Shown here: piece by piece, positions 43,788 to 52,364 of the stretch
Layout: the number at the start of each line of letters is the position of its first letter
How positions within the stretch are numbered: position 1 is the first letter of the stretch
DNA from: Pseudonocardia terrae
GTDB lineage: Bacteria > Actinomycetota > Actinomycetes > Mycobacteriales > Pseudonocardiaceae
Assembly: GCF_021343995.1 (NCBI RefSeq)
Contig: NZ_JAJTTE010000044.1
Span: 1-64,000, forward strand
Length of the DNA stretch: 64,000 bases
Direction: 5' to 3'
Notes under the pieces: generated by a model
Seen by the model: the letters and a program-made list of their open reading frames with translations, nothing else
Databases searched by the model: none
Told to the model about the DNA's origin: nothing
Program-made: the position numbers and the translations under genes

Positions 43788-46406
43788 TCAGCCGCAGGGC
43801 GTGAGCGTGCAGTCCTGCCGCTGGGCCGTCGGCGGGGAGCCGGGGGCCGTCGTCGGGGTCTCCTCGCCGGACAGCGGCTCGTCCCGGTCCGGCAGGGAGC
43901 TGCTCCCCGGGTGCGGCTCCGTCGTCGGGACCGCCGACGCCGCGGGCGGGGGTGGCGGGACCTCCGACGGCGCGCTCGGCGGCGCGCTGGGCGTGGGCGT
44001 CGGGGAGGGCGTCGCGTTGGGCGGCAGGTCCGAGGCGGGCTCGCCGATCGGCTTGTAGGTGCCGAACCCGTCCTGCTGCGGCTCGTTCTGGACGGCCTGC
44101 TTCATGAAGGTCTGCCACATCTCGCCGGGCAGGGTCTTGCCCTCGACCGGGGTGCCCGACGCCGTGCGGATCGGCGAGTTCATGTCGGTGCCGATCCACA
44201 CCGCCGTGGCCAGGTCCGGGGTGAAGCCGGAGAACCAGGCGTCGTTGTTCTGGCCCTCGAACCGGGACTGCACCGTGCCGGTCTTGCCCGCGACCGGCCG
44301 GCCGATGCCGAGCCCGTCGGTCGGGGCCACGCCGAGCATGGCCTCGACGGTGTTGCGCGCGACCTGCTCGCTGAACCGCCGCTCGCCCTGGGAGCCCGGC
44401 GCCTCGTAGAGCACCCGGTCGTCCGCGGTCACCACCTTCGAGATGAAGTGCGGGGCGTGCCAGACGCCGCCGTCGGCGATCGTGGCGTAGGCCGAGGCCA
44501 GCTCCAGCGGCGTGACCTCCTTGTTCCCGAGCGCCAGCCGGGCGTCGGGGCTGTCCAGCGGAGAGGTGATCCCCGCCGCGCGGGCGGCCGCGGCGACGTT
44601 CTCGGGGCCGACCTCGGCCGCCAGCTTCGTGAAGATGACGTTGTTGGAGAGCGTCATCGCCTGTTTGATGTCGCAGCGGGGGCAGTCGGCGCCCTCGGCG
44701 TTGCGCAGGCCGGTCTCCTCGCTGCCGTCGAACACGGTGCCGAGGCCGATCGGCGGGTCGTGGTTCAGGGCGGCGAGCACCACGAACGGCTTGAACGTGG
44801 AGCCGGGCTGCTTGCTCACCCGCGCATAGTCGAGACCCACGCCGTTGTCGCCGCCGTAGTACGCGCTGACCCCGCCGGTCTTGGGGTCGATCGCGACGAC
44901 GGCCGAGCGCAGGTTGCCCGGCTGCCCGTCGAGGGTCTTCTGCGCGGCGTCGACCGCCCGCCGCTGCTGCTCCGGATCGATCGTGGTGGTGATGCGCAGG
45001 CCGTCCTGGGCCATCTCCTGGTCGGTGATGCCCAGCGAGTCCAGCTCCGCCTTCACCGCATTGACGACGTGTCCCCGGCTGTCCGAGAAGGAACCGCTGC
45101 CCGGGGCGGCCTTGCGCTGCTGGGTGGCGGGGAAGGTGGCGGCGGCGCGGTCAGCGGGGGAGAGCCAGCCCTGGCCCACCATGCCGTCCATCACGAAGTC
45201 CCAGCGCTGCACGGCCTTGCCCGGGTCGATCGCGGGGTCCCAGCGCGACGGCGACTGGATCACCCCGGCCAGCAGCGCGCCCTCCGACACGGTCAGCTGC
45301 CCGACGTCCTTGCCGAAGTAGGCCTGGCTCGCCGACTGGACGCCGTAGGCACCGCGGCCGAAGTAGATCGTGTTCAGGTAGTCGGTGAGGATCTCGTCCT
45401 TCGACTTCTCCTGGTTGACCTTCAGCGACACGATCAGCTCCTTGTACTTGCGCCACAAGGAGACCTGGTCGCCGACCAGGGCGTTCTTCACGTACTGCTG
45501 GGTGATCGTCGACCCGCCGCCGACGCCGCCCCGCATCTGGTTCCACACCGCGCGCAGGATGCCGGTGAAGTCGAAGCCCGGGTTGGAGTAGAAGCTGCGG
45601 TCCTCCGCGGACAGCACGGCCTCGCGGACGTGCACCGGGATCTGGTCGACCGTGACCTTGGTCCGGTTGCCCTGCTCGGGGACGAGCCGGGTGAGGTCGG
45701 CGCCGTCGGCGTAGGAGATGGTCGCGACCTGGTTGTTGACGGCGTCGTCGGCGGTCGGGACGGAGAACGCGAGCCAGCCGATCCCGAGGAACAGCAGCGG
45801 CAGCAGGACGAGGGCGGCGGCCCCGCCGAGGAGGCCCCACTTGACGCGCCGTCGCCGACGGGCGGTGCGCTCCGCCGGGGTGAGCGGGCGGCGGTGCGCC
45901 GACCCGCCCAGACGGCGGCGCAGCAGGTCGAGCGGGCCCTGCGGGCCGGTGGCCTCGGGCGCGGGGGTCAGTCCGGTGGCGGTGCCGGTCGCCTTCTTCG
46001 GGTCCGGGGTCTGCCACCAGCCGACGCCGGTGCGCGAGCGGCGGCTGTGGGCGCGGGGGACCGCGGCGCGGCGGGTCTGCCCGGTGGTCCGGGTCGTGCC
46101 CGTCGTGCCGGTCCCGCTGCGCGCGGCGGTGCCGGTGCTGCGCGAACGGGCGGGCCGCCCGTCTCCGCGGGAGGGGATCGACCGCGGGGGCGGGTTCGAC
46201 GGCGGGTCCCCGCCCGGGCGCCGCGGCGGGGGCGGCAGCGGGCGGCCCGACCCCGGGGGAGCCGGGACGGGGCCCGGGCGGCCCGGGAGGTCCGGACGCG
46301 CGGGCGGGGGCAGGGGGCGGGCCGGCGGGGCGGTGCGGGGACGCGGGTGCTGCGGCGGGCCCTGTCGGCTCGCGCGCGGCGCCGGTCCGTGACCTCCTCC
46401 GGGCAC
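43788..46406 (-). CDS. Class A penicillin-binding protein (transglycosylase/transpeptidase)
   Basis: A bifunctional peptidoglycan synthase of 872 residues. A ~200-residue Pro/Arg-rich cytoplasmic tail precedes a membrane anchor (WGLLGGAAALVLLPLLFLGIGWLAF). The GT51 domain has the catalytic Glu in VLSAEDRSFYSNPGFDFTG and motifs GGSTITQQYVKN and DYLNTIYFGRGAYGVQ. The transpeptidase has SxxK in QPGSTFKPF, SxN in LSNN and KTG in AGKTGTVQ. A Pro/Ser-rich extracellular tail ends CTLTPCG. GGGGGAGGA lies ~10 nt before GTG 46406. The very long acid-free Pro/Arg cytoplasmic extension resembles PonA-type proteins of mycobacteria. Confidence 0.93.
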   Translation of the reverse strand: MPGGGHGPAPRASRQGPPQHPRPRTAPPARPLPPPARPDLPGRPGPVPAPPGSGRPLPPPPRRPGGDPPSNPPPRSIPSRGDGRPARSRSTGTAARSGTGTTGTTRTTGQTRRAAVPRAHSRRSRTGVGWWQTPDPKKATGTATGLTPAPEATGPQGPLDLLRRRLGGSAHRRPLTPAERTARRRRRVKWGLLGGAAALVLLPLLFLGIGWLAFSVPTADDAVNNQVATISYADGADLTRLVPEQGNRTKVTVDQIPVHVREAVLSAEDRSFYSNPGFDFTGILRAVWNQMRGGVGGGSTITQQYVKNALVGDQVSLWRKYKELIVSLKVNQEKSKDEILTDYLNTIYFGRGAYGVQSASQAYFGKDVGQLTVSEGALLAGVIQSPSRWDPAIDPGKAVQRWDFVMDGMVGQGWLSPADRAAATFPATQQRKAAPGSGSFSDSRGHVVNAVKAELDSLGITDQEMAQDGLRITTTIDPEQQRRAVDAAQKTLDGQPGNLRSAVVAIDPKTGGVSAYYGGDNGVGLDYARVSKQPGSTFKPFVVLAALNHDPPIGLGTVFDGSEETGLRNAEGADCPRCDIKQAMTLSNNVIFTKLAAEVGPENVAAAARAAGITSPLDSPDARLALGNKEVTPLELASAYATIADGGVWHAPHFISKVVTADDRVLYEAPGSQGERRFSEQVARNTVEAMLGVAPTDGLGIGRPVAGKTGTVQSRFEGQNNDAWFSGFTPDLATAVWIGTDMNSPIRTASGTPVEGKTLPGEMWQTFMKQAVQNEPQQDGFGTYKPIGEPASDLPPNATPSPTPTPSAPPSAPSEVPPPPPAASAVPTTEPHPGSSSLPDRDEPLSGEETPTTAPGSPPTAQRQDCTLTPCG

Positions 46407-46754
46407 TGTCGCTCGTCCTCCCCCGTCGTCCGCCGTCCGTTCCGGCCCGATGCCGCACGGGACGGCGGCCGGGCCGGTCTCGGCCGTGCGGAGCACACGC
46501 CGAGACCGTTCGGGCCCCGCGCGACCGTCTGGGTGGTCAACGGAGCACCCCGGGGGCACGGTGCGGGCGGAGATCGAACTCACCCGAACGACGGCATCAC
46601 GGGCGCGTGTCGCGGGGCGCCGTCGCAACGGTGCGTGACGATCTCGCCGTCGGACTGGGCCGGACGGATGTGAGCGAGGAGGCGGGGGAGAACCCCGGGC
46701 CGCCACGCGCGAGGATCGGGGGGATCGACGGCGATCACGAGTGAGGGAGCTCGG
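46407..46754. other. Divergent intergenic region with inverted repeat
   Basis: About 350 bp between the PBP and esterase genes. GGTCTCGGC (46476-46484) and GCCGAGACC (46499-46507) form a perfect 9-bp inverted repeat with a 14-nt centre, placed ~70 nt upstream of the PBP start. It could be an operator. Nothing else was recognised. Confidence 0.5.
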
Positions 46755-47980
46755 ATGGGGCGTACCGGCACGGTGGCGGGGATCCTGGGCGTTCTGGCGG
46801 CGGCGGGTGCGCGCCGGCCGGTGCTGCGGCGCTGGCCGACGTCGGTGGCCCAGATGGCGGTCTGCACCCCGGCGTCGGAGATGCCGGTCGCGGACGCGCT
46901 GGCGCACGCGGCGCTGGCGGCCGGCGGGGTGGCGGAACTGGTGCGCCGCCCGCGCGACGCCCGGTCCGTGGCGTCGGCGCTGGCGACCGTCGGCACGAAC
47001 GCGGCCGCGGCCGTCGCGTCGGCGGGGCTGCGGACCGACGCGCGCCGCTCCGCCGTCGTCCTGCAGCAGGCGCTCGCCCCGCTCGGGGTGCGCGGCCTGG
47101 ACCGCCCGATCCCCGGACCCGCGCGACGCGTGCGCGAGTGGCGGCAGGGCGCGCCCCGGTACGTCGTGGCGCAGGACGTCGCCTACGGCCCGGAGCCCGA
47201 GCACCGGCTCGACGTCTGGGCGCGCCGCGACCTGCACCTGCTCCGCGACGGCGGCCCCGCCCCCGTGCTGCTGCAGGTGCACGGCGGGGCCTGGACGCTG
47301 GGCTCGCGCACCAAGGAGGCGGTGCCGCTGATGGCGCACCTCGCGGCCCGCGGCTGGGTGTGCGTCACGGTCGACTACCGGCTCGCCCCCGCCGCCCGGT
47401 GGCCGGCGATGGTCGTCGACGTCAAGCGGGCGCTGGGCTGGATCCGCGAGCACATCGCCGGGTTCGGAGGTGATCCGGGGTTCGTCGCGGTGACCGGCGG
47501 CTCCGCGGGCGGGCACCTGGCCGCGCTCACCGCCCTGACGCCGAACGACCCGGCCTTCCAGCCGGGGTTCGAGGAGGCCGACACGTCCGTCCAGGCGGCC
47601 GTGCCGTTCTACGGGGTGCACGACTTCACCCTCGACGACCAGGGCCTGTGGAACCTGCTCGAGGGCAAGGTCATCGGGACGAGCTACGCCGCCGACGAGG
47701 CGACCTCCGCGCCGCCTCGCCGGTGCACCGGGCGGGGGCCGACGCGCCGCCCTTCCTCGTCGTGCACGGCGACACGGACACCGTGGCCGGCGTCGGGCAG
47801 TCGCGGCGGCTGGTCGCGCGGCTGCGGGCGGTGTCGCGCGAGCCCGTCTGCTACGCCGAGCTGCCGCACGCCCAGCACGGGTTCGACGGGCTGCCCACCG
47901 CCCGCACCGCCTACACGGTGCGGGCCGTGCACCGCTTCCTCACCGCGGTCCACACGAGGGCGACGGCGACGGCGAGGTAG
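46755..47980 (+). pseudogene. Alpha/beta hydrolase (HSL-type esterase) with one frameshift
   Basis: The N-terminal part (frame of ATG 46755) has the hormone-sensitive-lipase hallmarks LLQVHGGAWTLGS, VCVTVDYRLAPAARWPAMVVDV and nucleophile VAVTGGSAGGHLAAL. At ~47695-47705 the frame breaks. The other frame continues with LRAASPVHRAGADAPPFLVVHGDTDTVAGV (acid), LPHAQHGFDGLPTARTAYTV (His) and the stop at 47980. Restoring one C in GAGGCGACC (to GAGGCCGACC) would rejoin the frames as E-A-D-L-R-A-A-S-P-V-H. An authentic 1-bp deletion and a sequencing error are both possible. Everything else is intact, including a membrane-proximal N-terminal helical region; mycobacterial Lip-type esterases are similar. 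Confidence 0.8.
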
Positions 47981-48002
47981 AGCGGATCGTTTCGGGTGGC
48001 GG

Positions 48003-48368
48003 TCAGGGGGTGAGGAGCGCCGCCATCCGCTCGCGCAGCAGGGTGGCGGCGGAGTAGGGCCGGACCATGACGGTCAGCTCGGCGAGACCGTCGGGTCCCT
48101 CGCGCAGGATGTCGACGCCCTCGAGGTCCCGGTCGCCCACCCGGGTCCGGAAGACCAGCACGTGCCCGCCCTCGCCGGCGAACTCGTCGGTGTAGCGGAA
48201 GTCCTCGAACACCTGCACGACGGCCCGCAGGATCGCCCGCAGCGCCTCCCGGCCCTCGTAGGGCCGGTGGACGATCGGGGAGTGGAACACCGCGTCGGCG
48301 GTGAACAGGTCGGTGGCCGCGTCGGCGTCGCCGCGTTCGACGGCGGCCCGGAAGGCTGCTGCGCTCAC
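48003..48368 (-). CDS. SnoaL-like/NTF2-fold protein
   Basis: A protein of 121 residues with the SnoaL-like polyketide-cyclase/NTF2 fold: FRAAVERGDADAATDLFTADAVFHSPIVHRPYEG, then ALRAILRAVVQVFEDFRYTDEF and VLVFRTRVGDRDLEGVDIL. This fold has many uses (isomerase, cyclase, scaffold) and the role is not predictable. GTG 48368 has no clear Shine-Dalgarno. It is divergent from the first Roadblock-like gene, with 163 nt between them. Confidence 0.85.
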   Translation of the reverse strand: MSAAAFRAAVERGDADAATDLFTADAVFHSPIVHRPYEGREALRAILRAVVQVFEDFRYTDEFAGEGGHVLVFRTRVGDRDLEGVDILREGPDGLAELTVMVRPYSAATLLRERMAALLTP

Positions 48369-48531
48369 GACCCCATCCGACCACTCCGGACGGTCGGGAC
48401 GCCAGGCGACCGGCGGACGGCTCCGTCCGCTGTGCGCCGTTCGGCGCAGGGACTCTGTTCCGTCGGCTGTGCCGGAATGGGCCGAGAAGGTGGCCGAGCA
48501 ATGGTTCCCTCACCGTGTGAGAGGGTATCGC

Positions 48532-50154
48532 GTGCCCGTTCCGGACAACGTCATCGACACCCTGGGGAAACTGCCCGGGGTGTCGTACGTCTCCGTTCTG
48601 GAGCGCGATACCCGGATGATTCTCGCATTCTCGGGCAACGCCGATTCCGGCCTTTCCGCCGAGGAGATCGTCGACGCTTTCGACAGCGCGACGGGCGTCG
48701 GAGGCCCCCGGGGCGGCGCGGTGCGGACCGTGGTGGTGACCGGCAGCCGTGTCGTCCAGGTGCTGGCACCGTGCCCGCTCGCGGACGACTCGGCGGGGGT
48801 GCTGTACCTCCGCCTCGTCCGGGCGCGCGCCAACCTGGCCTCCGCGCTCCGCGAGGTGGAGAGCGCCACCGGCAGCCGTGCCCGGCGCGTGACCGGCCGG
48901 GCGCAGGGCCGCGCCGGGTCCACCGGGTCCACCAGGTCCACCGGGTCCACCGGGTCCACCGGGTCCACCGGGTCCTCCCCGTCGTCCGCGGGCCGCACCG
49001 CGGTGCCGTCGGCGTTGCCGGGAACGGCGTCGGGCCCGGCCTCCACGGGTGGGTTCCTCGCCGCGGCACGACCCGCCGCGTCCTTCCCGTCCTCCCGGCC
49101 CTCCGCGTCGTTCCTGCCCTCGGTGCCCCCGGCCGGCCCGCACCCGGCCGCGGCCGTTCCGCGCCCCGCGCCCCGGACCCCGCCGGCCGCATCCGGTGCG
49201 CCGGCCGCAGCGCCGGCGTCCCCGGCCGCGCTCCCGTCGGCCGCCGTCCTGACCGCACCGCGGGCCCGGGGCGGCGACGAGCCGACGCGGACGGACCACC
49301 CTGCCGTCGCCGCGCCGACGGGCGACCCCGGCCACGCGCGCACCCGGGACGAGGCGTTCCCGCCGGCCCCCATCTCGGCTCCCGAGCCCCGCGAAGCGAC
49401 CGACGAGCGGGAAGAACCGCTGGTCAGGAGTAGGTCACCGTTCCTCGCCGCGGAGTTCTTCGCCGCCGCGCACCGGGCCCGGCCGCCGCTGCCGCCCGAT
49501 CCGCCGCGCGGTCCCACCCCGCACGACGAACACGCTCCGGACGTCGATCGGGCGGGGGCGCGGACCGGCCGGGCCGACCGCGACCCGCGACCGCCGACCC
49601 AGCGCCTCTCGGCGGCCCCGGCGGGTCCCGCGCCCCGCCGCCGGGTCCCGCGACCGAGGCCCGCGTCCGACGACCGGGCCACACGAGAGCCCGGAGCGAC
49701 GGACCTCACCGAGTCGACCGAGGGCTCCGACGTCACGGCGGCCGCCGGCACCACCGATGCCGGCGAGGCCGACGAGGCCGGCGACGCCACCGAGATCACC
49801 GAGGCCCTCCGGAACGGCTCGCCCGCCGAGCCTCCCCTCGGAAGGGGCGTGACGCCCGGTCCCGAAGACCCCGCGGCGGTCGCTCGCGAGAACCCGGTGG
49901 CCGCGGCGCGCACGACGGCGGAACACCGGCACGGCGCGCCGGAGCGGACCGAGGACGGGGCGCCGCGCGGCACCGGGCCGCGCCCGGCCGACGACAGCGC
50001 GGCGCCGCCGTCCGGCCCCCTGCCCCGCCGCCGCGGGAACACCGCGATCCCGCCTCCGCACGAGCCCGAGGACGCCGAGCACGAGCGCCGCTGGGCCACG
50101 GACCTGCCCGCACTGCGCCGCTTGGCCGACGGGCTGCGGAGGCGATTGCGCTGA
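48532..50154 (+). CDS. Roadblock/LC7-like protein 1 with long disordered tail
   Basis: A protein of 540 residues. Residues 1-~110 look like a divergent Roadblock/LC7 domain in alpha-beta-beta-alpha-beta-beta-beta-alpha order: VIDTLGKLPGVSYVSVLERD, MILAFSGNADSGLSAEEIVDAF, VRTVVVTGSRVVQVLAPC, VLYLRLVRARANLASALREVE. Then ~400 residues of Ser/Thr/Pro/Ala/Glu low complexity follow, starting with Gly-Ser-Thr repeats. The last ~25 residues form a charged helix (DLPALRRLADGLRRRLR). GAGAGGG 6 nt before GTG 48532 fixes the start. LYLxLxRAxANLAxAxRxxE is shared with the next gene. Roadblock proteins act as GTPase regulators or scaffolds; no GTPase or kinase is adjacent. Confidence 0.7.
   Translation: MPVPDNVIDTLGKLPGVSYVSVLERDTRMILAFSGNADSGLSAEEIVDAFDSATGVGGPRGGAVRTVVVTGSRVVQVLAPCPLADDSAGVLYLRLVRARANLASALREVESATGSRARRVTGRAQGRAGSTGSTRSTGSTGSTGSTGSSPSSAGRTAVPSALPGTASGPASTGGFLAAARPAASFPSSRPSASFLPSVPPAGPHPAAAVPRPAPRTPPAASGAPAAAPASPAALPSAAVLTAPRARGGDEPTRTDHPAVAAPTGDPGHARTRDEAFPPAPISAPEPREATDEREEPLVRSRSPFLAAEFFAAAHRARPPLPPDPPRGPTPHDEHAPDVDRAGARTGRADRDPRPPTQRLSAAPAGPAPRRRVPRPRPASDDRATREPGATDLTESTEGSDVTAAAGTTDAGEADEAGDATEITEALRNGSPAEPPLGRGVTPGPEDPAAVARENPVAAARTTAEHRHGAPERTEDGAPRGTGPRPADDSAAPPSGPLPRRRGNTAIPPPHEPEDAEHERRWATDLPALRRLADGLRRRLR
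48916..48978 (+). repeat. Seven 9-bp repeats (gggtccacc)
   Basis: Seven tandem copies of gggtccacc, with one aggtccacc and a final gggtcctcc, encode Gly-Ser-Thr units at the start of the low-complexity tail. The run is likely to vary in length by slippage without changing frame. Confidence 0.9.
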
Positions 50155-50334
50155 TTCCCGGCCGCCGGGCGCTCGAACCGTGCGGGCCGCCCGGGGTGCC
50201 GTTTCGTCGCGCTCCGGAAAATGCGCCCCCGATGCCCCGCGCAACGATTCCGCGATATGCTTCGGCTTCCCCCCGTCCCCGCCTTTCGAAGGCCGCCGGA
50301 AACCGTCCCCGAGACCGGCGGTCGGAGGTACACG

Positions 50335-50775
50335 ATGAGCTCCATCGAGCATTCCCTGGACATGGCCGCCAACATCAAGGGCGCGTTCGCCGTCGCCCTG
50401 GTCGACTACGAGAGCGGCATGATGCTCGGCTCGCGCGGCGGCAGCGCCGAGTTCGACCTCGAGGTCGCCGCGCCCGGCAACAGCGACGTCGTCAAGAGCA
50501 AGATCGAGGTCACCCAGAAGCTCGGCCTGCGCGAGCAGATCGAGGACATCCTGATCACGCTGGACAACCAGTACCATCTCATCCGCCTGATCCGCGGCCT
50601 GCCGGACGAGAAGCTCTTCCTGTACCTGGTCCTCAACCGGGCGCAGGCGAACCTCGCCATGGCCCGGCGTGACCTGCGCGTCATCGAGCAGGAGTTCTAC
50701 ATGTCGCACCCGAACGCCGGCGCCCGCTCGCCGCAGGGCGACAACCAGTACTTCCAGGCGAACGCCCACCGCTGA
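50335..50775 (+). CDS. Roadblock/LC7-like protein 2 (compact)
   Basis: A protein of 146 residues, almost only the domain: [70 protein letters not shown] and [20 protein letters not shown] with a helical end ([11 protein letters not shown]). A short Gly/Asn/Gln tail follows. This is the best-conserved member of the three and matches a family of small actinobacterial proteins of unknown function related to Roadblock/MglB. GGAGG at 50324-50328 lies 6 nt before ATG 50335. It is 180 nt after gene 1 and 35 nt before gene 3. Confidence 0.75.
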   Translation: MSSIEHSLDMAANIKGAFAVALVDYESGMMLGSRGGSAEFDLEVAAPGNSDVVKSKIEVTQKLGLREQIEDILITLDNQYHLIRLIRGLPDEKLFLYLVLNRAQANLAMARRDLRVIEQEFYMSHPNAGARSPQGDNQYFQANAHR

Positions 50776-50810
50776 TCGCGGTCCGCGACCGTCCCGATAC
50801 AAATTCAGGT

Positions 50811-52247
50811 GTGGTGAGCATCCCCGGCAGTCCCGGAGTCCTGCGCGTCGCGGCGAAGGAGGTGCTGCGCCAGCCCTCCGTGCTGGCGTGCGCCCTCGTC
50901 GACGTCGAGAGCGGTCTCACGCTCGACGCCGAGACGGCGGACCGCGCGCGGCTCGACACCGAGGCCGTGGCCGCCGCGCAGGCCGAGGTGATCCGCGCCG
51001 CGCAGGCGCTGGCCCAGGTCGTGCGCGGCGCCCCGGCCGAGGTCGTCGTGAAGCAGGGGACCGCGGTGATGCACCTCATCCGGTTGCTGCCGGACCCGGC
51101 GGGTCCGGGCCTCGTGCTCGCGGTGCTGGTCGTGACGCCGGAGCGGAACCTGCGCAAGGTCCGGCGGGTGCTGGACCGGATCGACCCGGCGGCCTTCGTG
51201 CCGCGTCGCCTGCGGGCAGCGCCGGCCGCGGCGGTCTCCGAGGTCCCCCCTGCGCCGGACGAGGCGGCGGGGTCTCCCGCGGCCGTCTCCGCGGACGCCG
51301 TCCCGGTCGGCCCGTTCCCGGCCGCCGTTGCTCCCGGTCCTGCCGCTCCTGGAACCGCCACGGCCGCTCCGGGAGCCGCGGCCGGTCCGGCCCCCGCGCG
51401 GCCCGCCCCGGCCGGGACGACGGCGAGCCCGCCCGCGGGCCGGCCCGTGGTCCCGCCGGTACCGGCATGGGCCGCCCGTTCGGCCGGCGCGCCCGCCGCC
51501 CCGGTGTCCGTCGCCCCGGGCCCGCACGGCGCGCTGCTCACCGTCCACGGCCCGAACGGCTCGGGTCCCGTCGGCTACGGCCCGAACGGCTCGGGCCCCG
51601 TCGGCTACGGCTCGAACGGCTCGGGCCCCGTCGGCTCGGACCCCGTCGGTGCGGGGCCGGTCGGGTCGGGACCGGTCGGTGCGCGGCCGGCCCCCGCCCG
51701 GGTCCCGTCCACCGGGAGGGGGCCGGGCGCGCCCGACGGCCGCGTCCCCGCTCCCGTCACCGCCGTCGACCTGGCGCGGCTCGTCCCGGCCGGCCCGGAG
51801 GTCCGCGGCCGGGCCGCCGCCGCCTCGAACGGCAGCAGCGGCCCGCACGGCGGCACCTCCGCCGCGGTTCGCGGCACCGATGCCGCTCCGGCGCCCGGCA
51901 CCCGCGCCCTGAACCCGGACGCCGCCGCGTCGGATGCCGCCGCGAACGGAGCCGGGCCCGGCCCGGACCGCAGCACTCCCGCACCGGAGCCGGGCGTCCT
52001 CGCGACGAGCCCCGGCGGGAACGACCGTCCCGCCTCGACCGACCGGTCCGCCGGCCCGGTCGCGGAGCGGTCCGGGACGCCGTCCGCCGCCCCCGGTGTC
52101 GACCTCGCCGGCCTCGCCGACCGACCGGGCCTGAGCGAGGTGGACTGGTTCAGCCCCGTGACCCCGGGCAGCCCGCCCCCGCTGCGCCGGGTCGTGGCCG
52201 AGCCCGAGGAGCCGCACGCGCACGTCGGGCTGCCGCACCGCTCCTGA
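50811..52247 (+). CDS. Roadblock/LC7-like protein 3 with long Pro/Ala/Gly tail
   Basis: A protein of 478 residues. The first ~125 residues mirror the neighbour: VLRVAAKEVLRQPSVLACALVDVESGLTLDAE, AQAEVIRAAQALAQVVRG, VVVKQGTAVMHLIRLLP and VLAVLVVTPERNLRKVRRVLDRID. ALVDxESGxxL and xHLIRLx are shared with protein 2. The remaining ~350 residues are low complexity with NGSGPVGYG repeats (~residues 245-275) and end in a more ordered, acidic segment LSEVDWFSPVTPG. TACAAA (50798-50803) followed by 7 nt and GTG suggests its own leaderless promoter. GTG 50814 is an alternative start. Confidence 0.7.
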   Translation: MVSIPGSPGVLRVAAKEVLRQPSVLACALVDVESGLTLDAETADRARLDTEAVAAAQAEVIRAAQALAQVVRGAPAEVVVKQGTAVMHLIRLLPDPAGPGLVLAVLVVTPERNLRKVRRVLDRIDPAAFVPRRLRAAPAAAVSEVPPAPDEAAGSPAAVSADAVPVGPFPAAVAPGPAAPGTATAAPGAAAGPAPARPAPAGTTASPPAGRPVVPPVPAWAARSAGAPAAPVSVAPGPHGALLTVHGPNGSGPVGYGPNGSGPVGYGSNGSGPVGSDPVGAGPVGSGPVGARPAPARVPSTGRGPGAPDGRVPAPVTAVDLARLVPAGPEVRGRAAAASNGSSGPHGGTSAAVRGTDAAPAPGTRALNPDAAASDAAANGAGPGPDRSTPAPEPGVLATSPGGNDRPASTDRSAGPVAERSGTPSAAPGVDLAGLADRPGLSEVDWFSPVTPGSPPPLRRVVAEPEEPHAHVGLPHRS

Positions 52248-52364
52248 GCAGCGCTCCGGTGGCTCGGACGCGGTGCGGCCTCCGGCGGGTGCCAGCGGGA
52301 AACCTGTCGGGCCCGACCTCTAGCATCGGGGGGACAATCCGCACGGCTCTCCTGGAGGCACCTC

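Noticed and set aside
48532-52247. The Roadblock genes as part of a conservon (cvn) operon
   Set aside because: No histidine-kinase-like CvnA, DUF742 CvnC or GTPase CvnD gene is adjacent, so the conservon label does not fit.
52248-52364. A T-box riboswitch ahead of thrS
   Set aside because: The leader is too short (about 40 nt from the TAGCAT box) and has no AGGGTGGNACCGCG-type T-box sequence; actinobacterial T-boxes are mainly at ileS.
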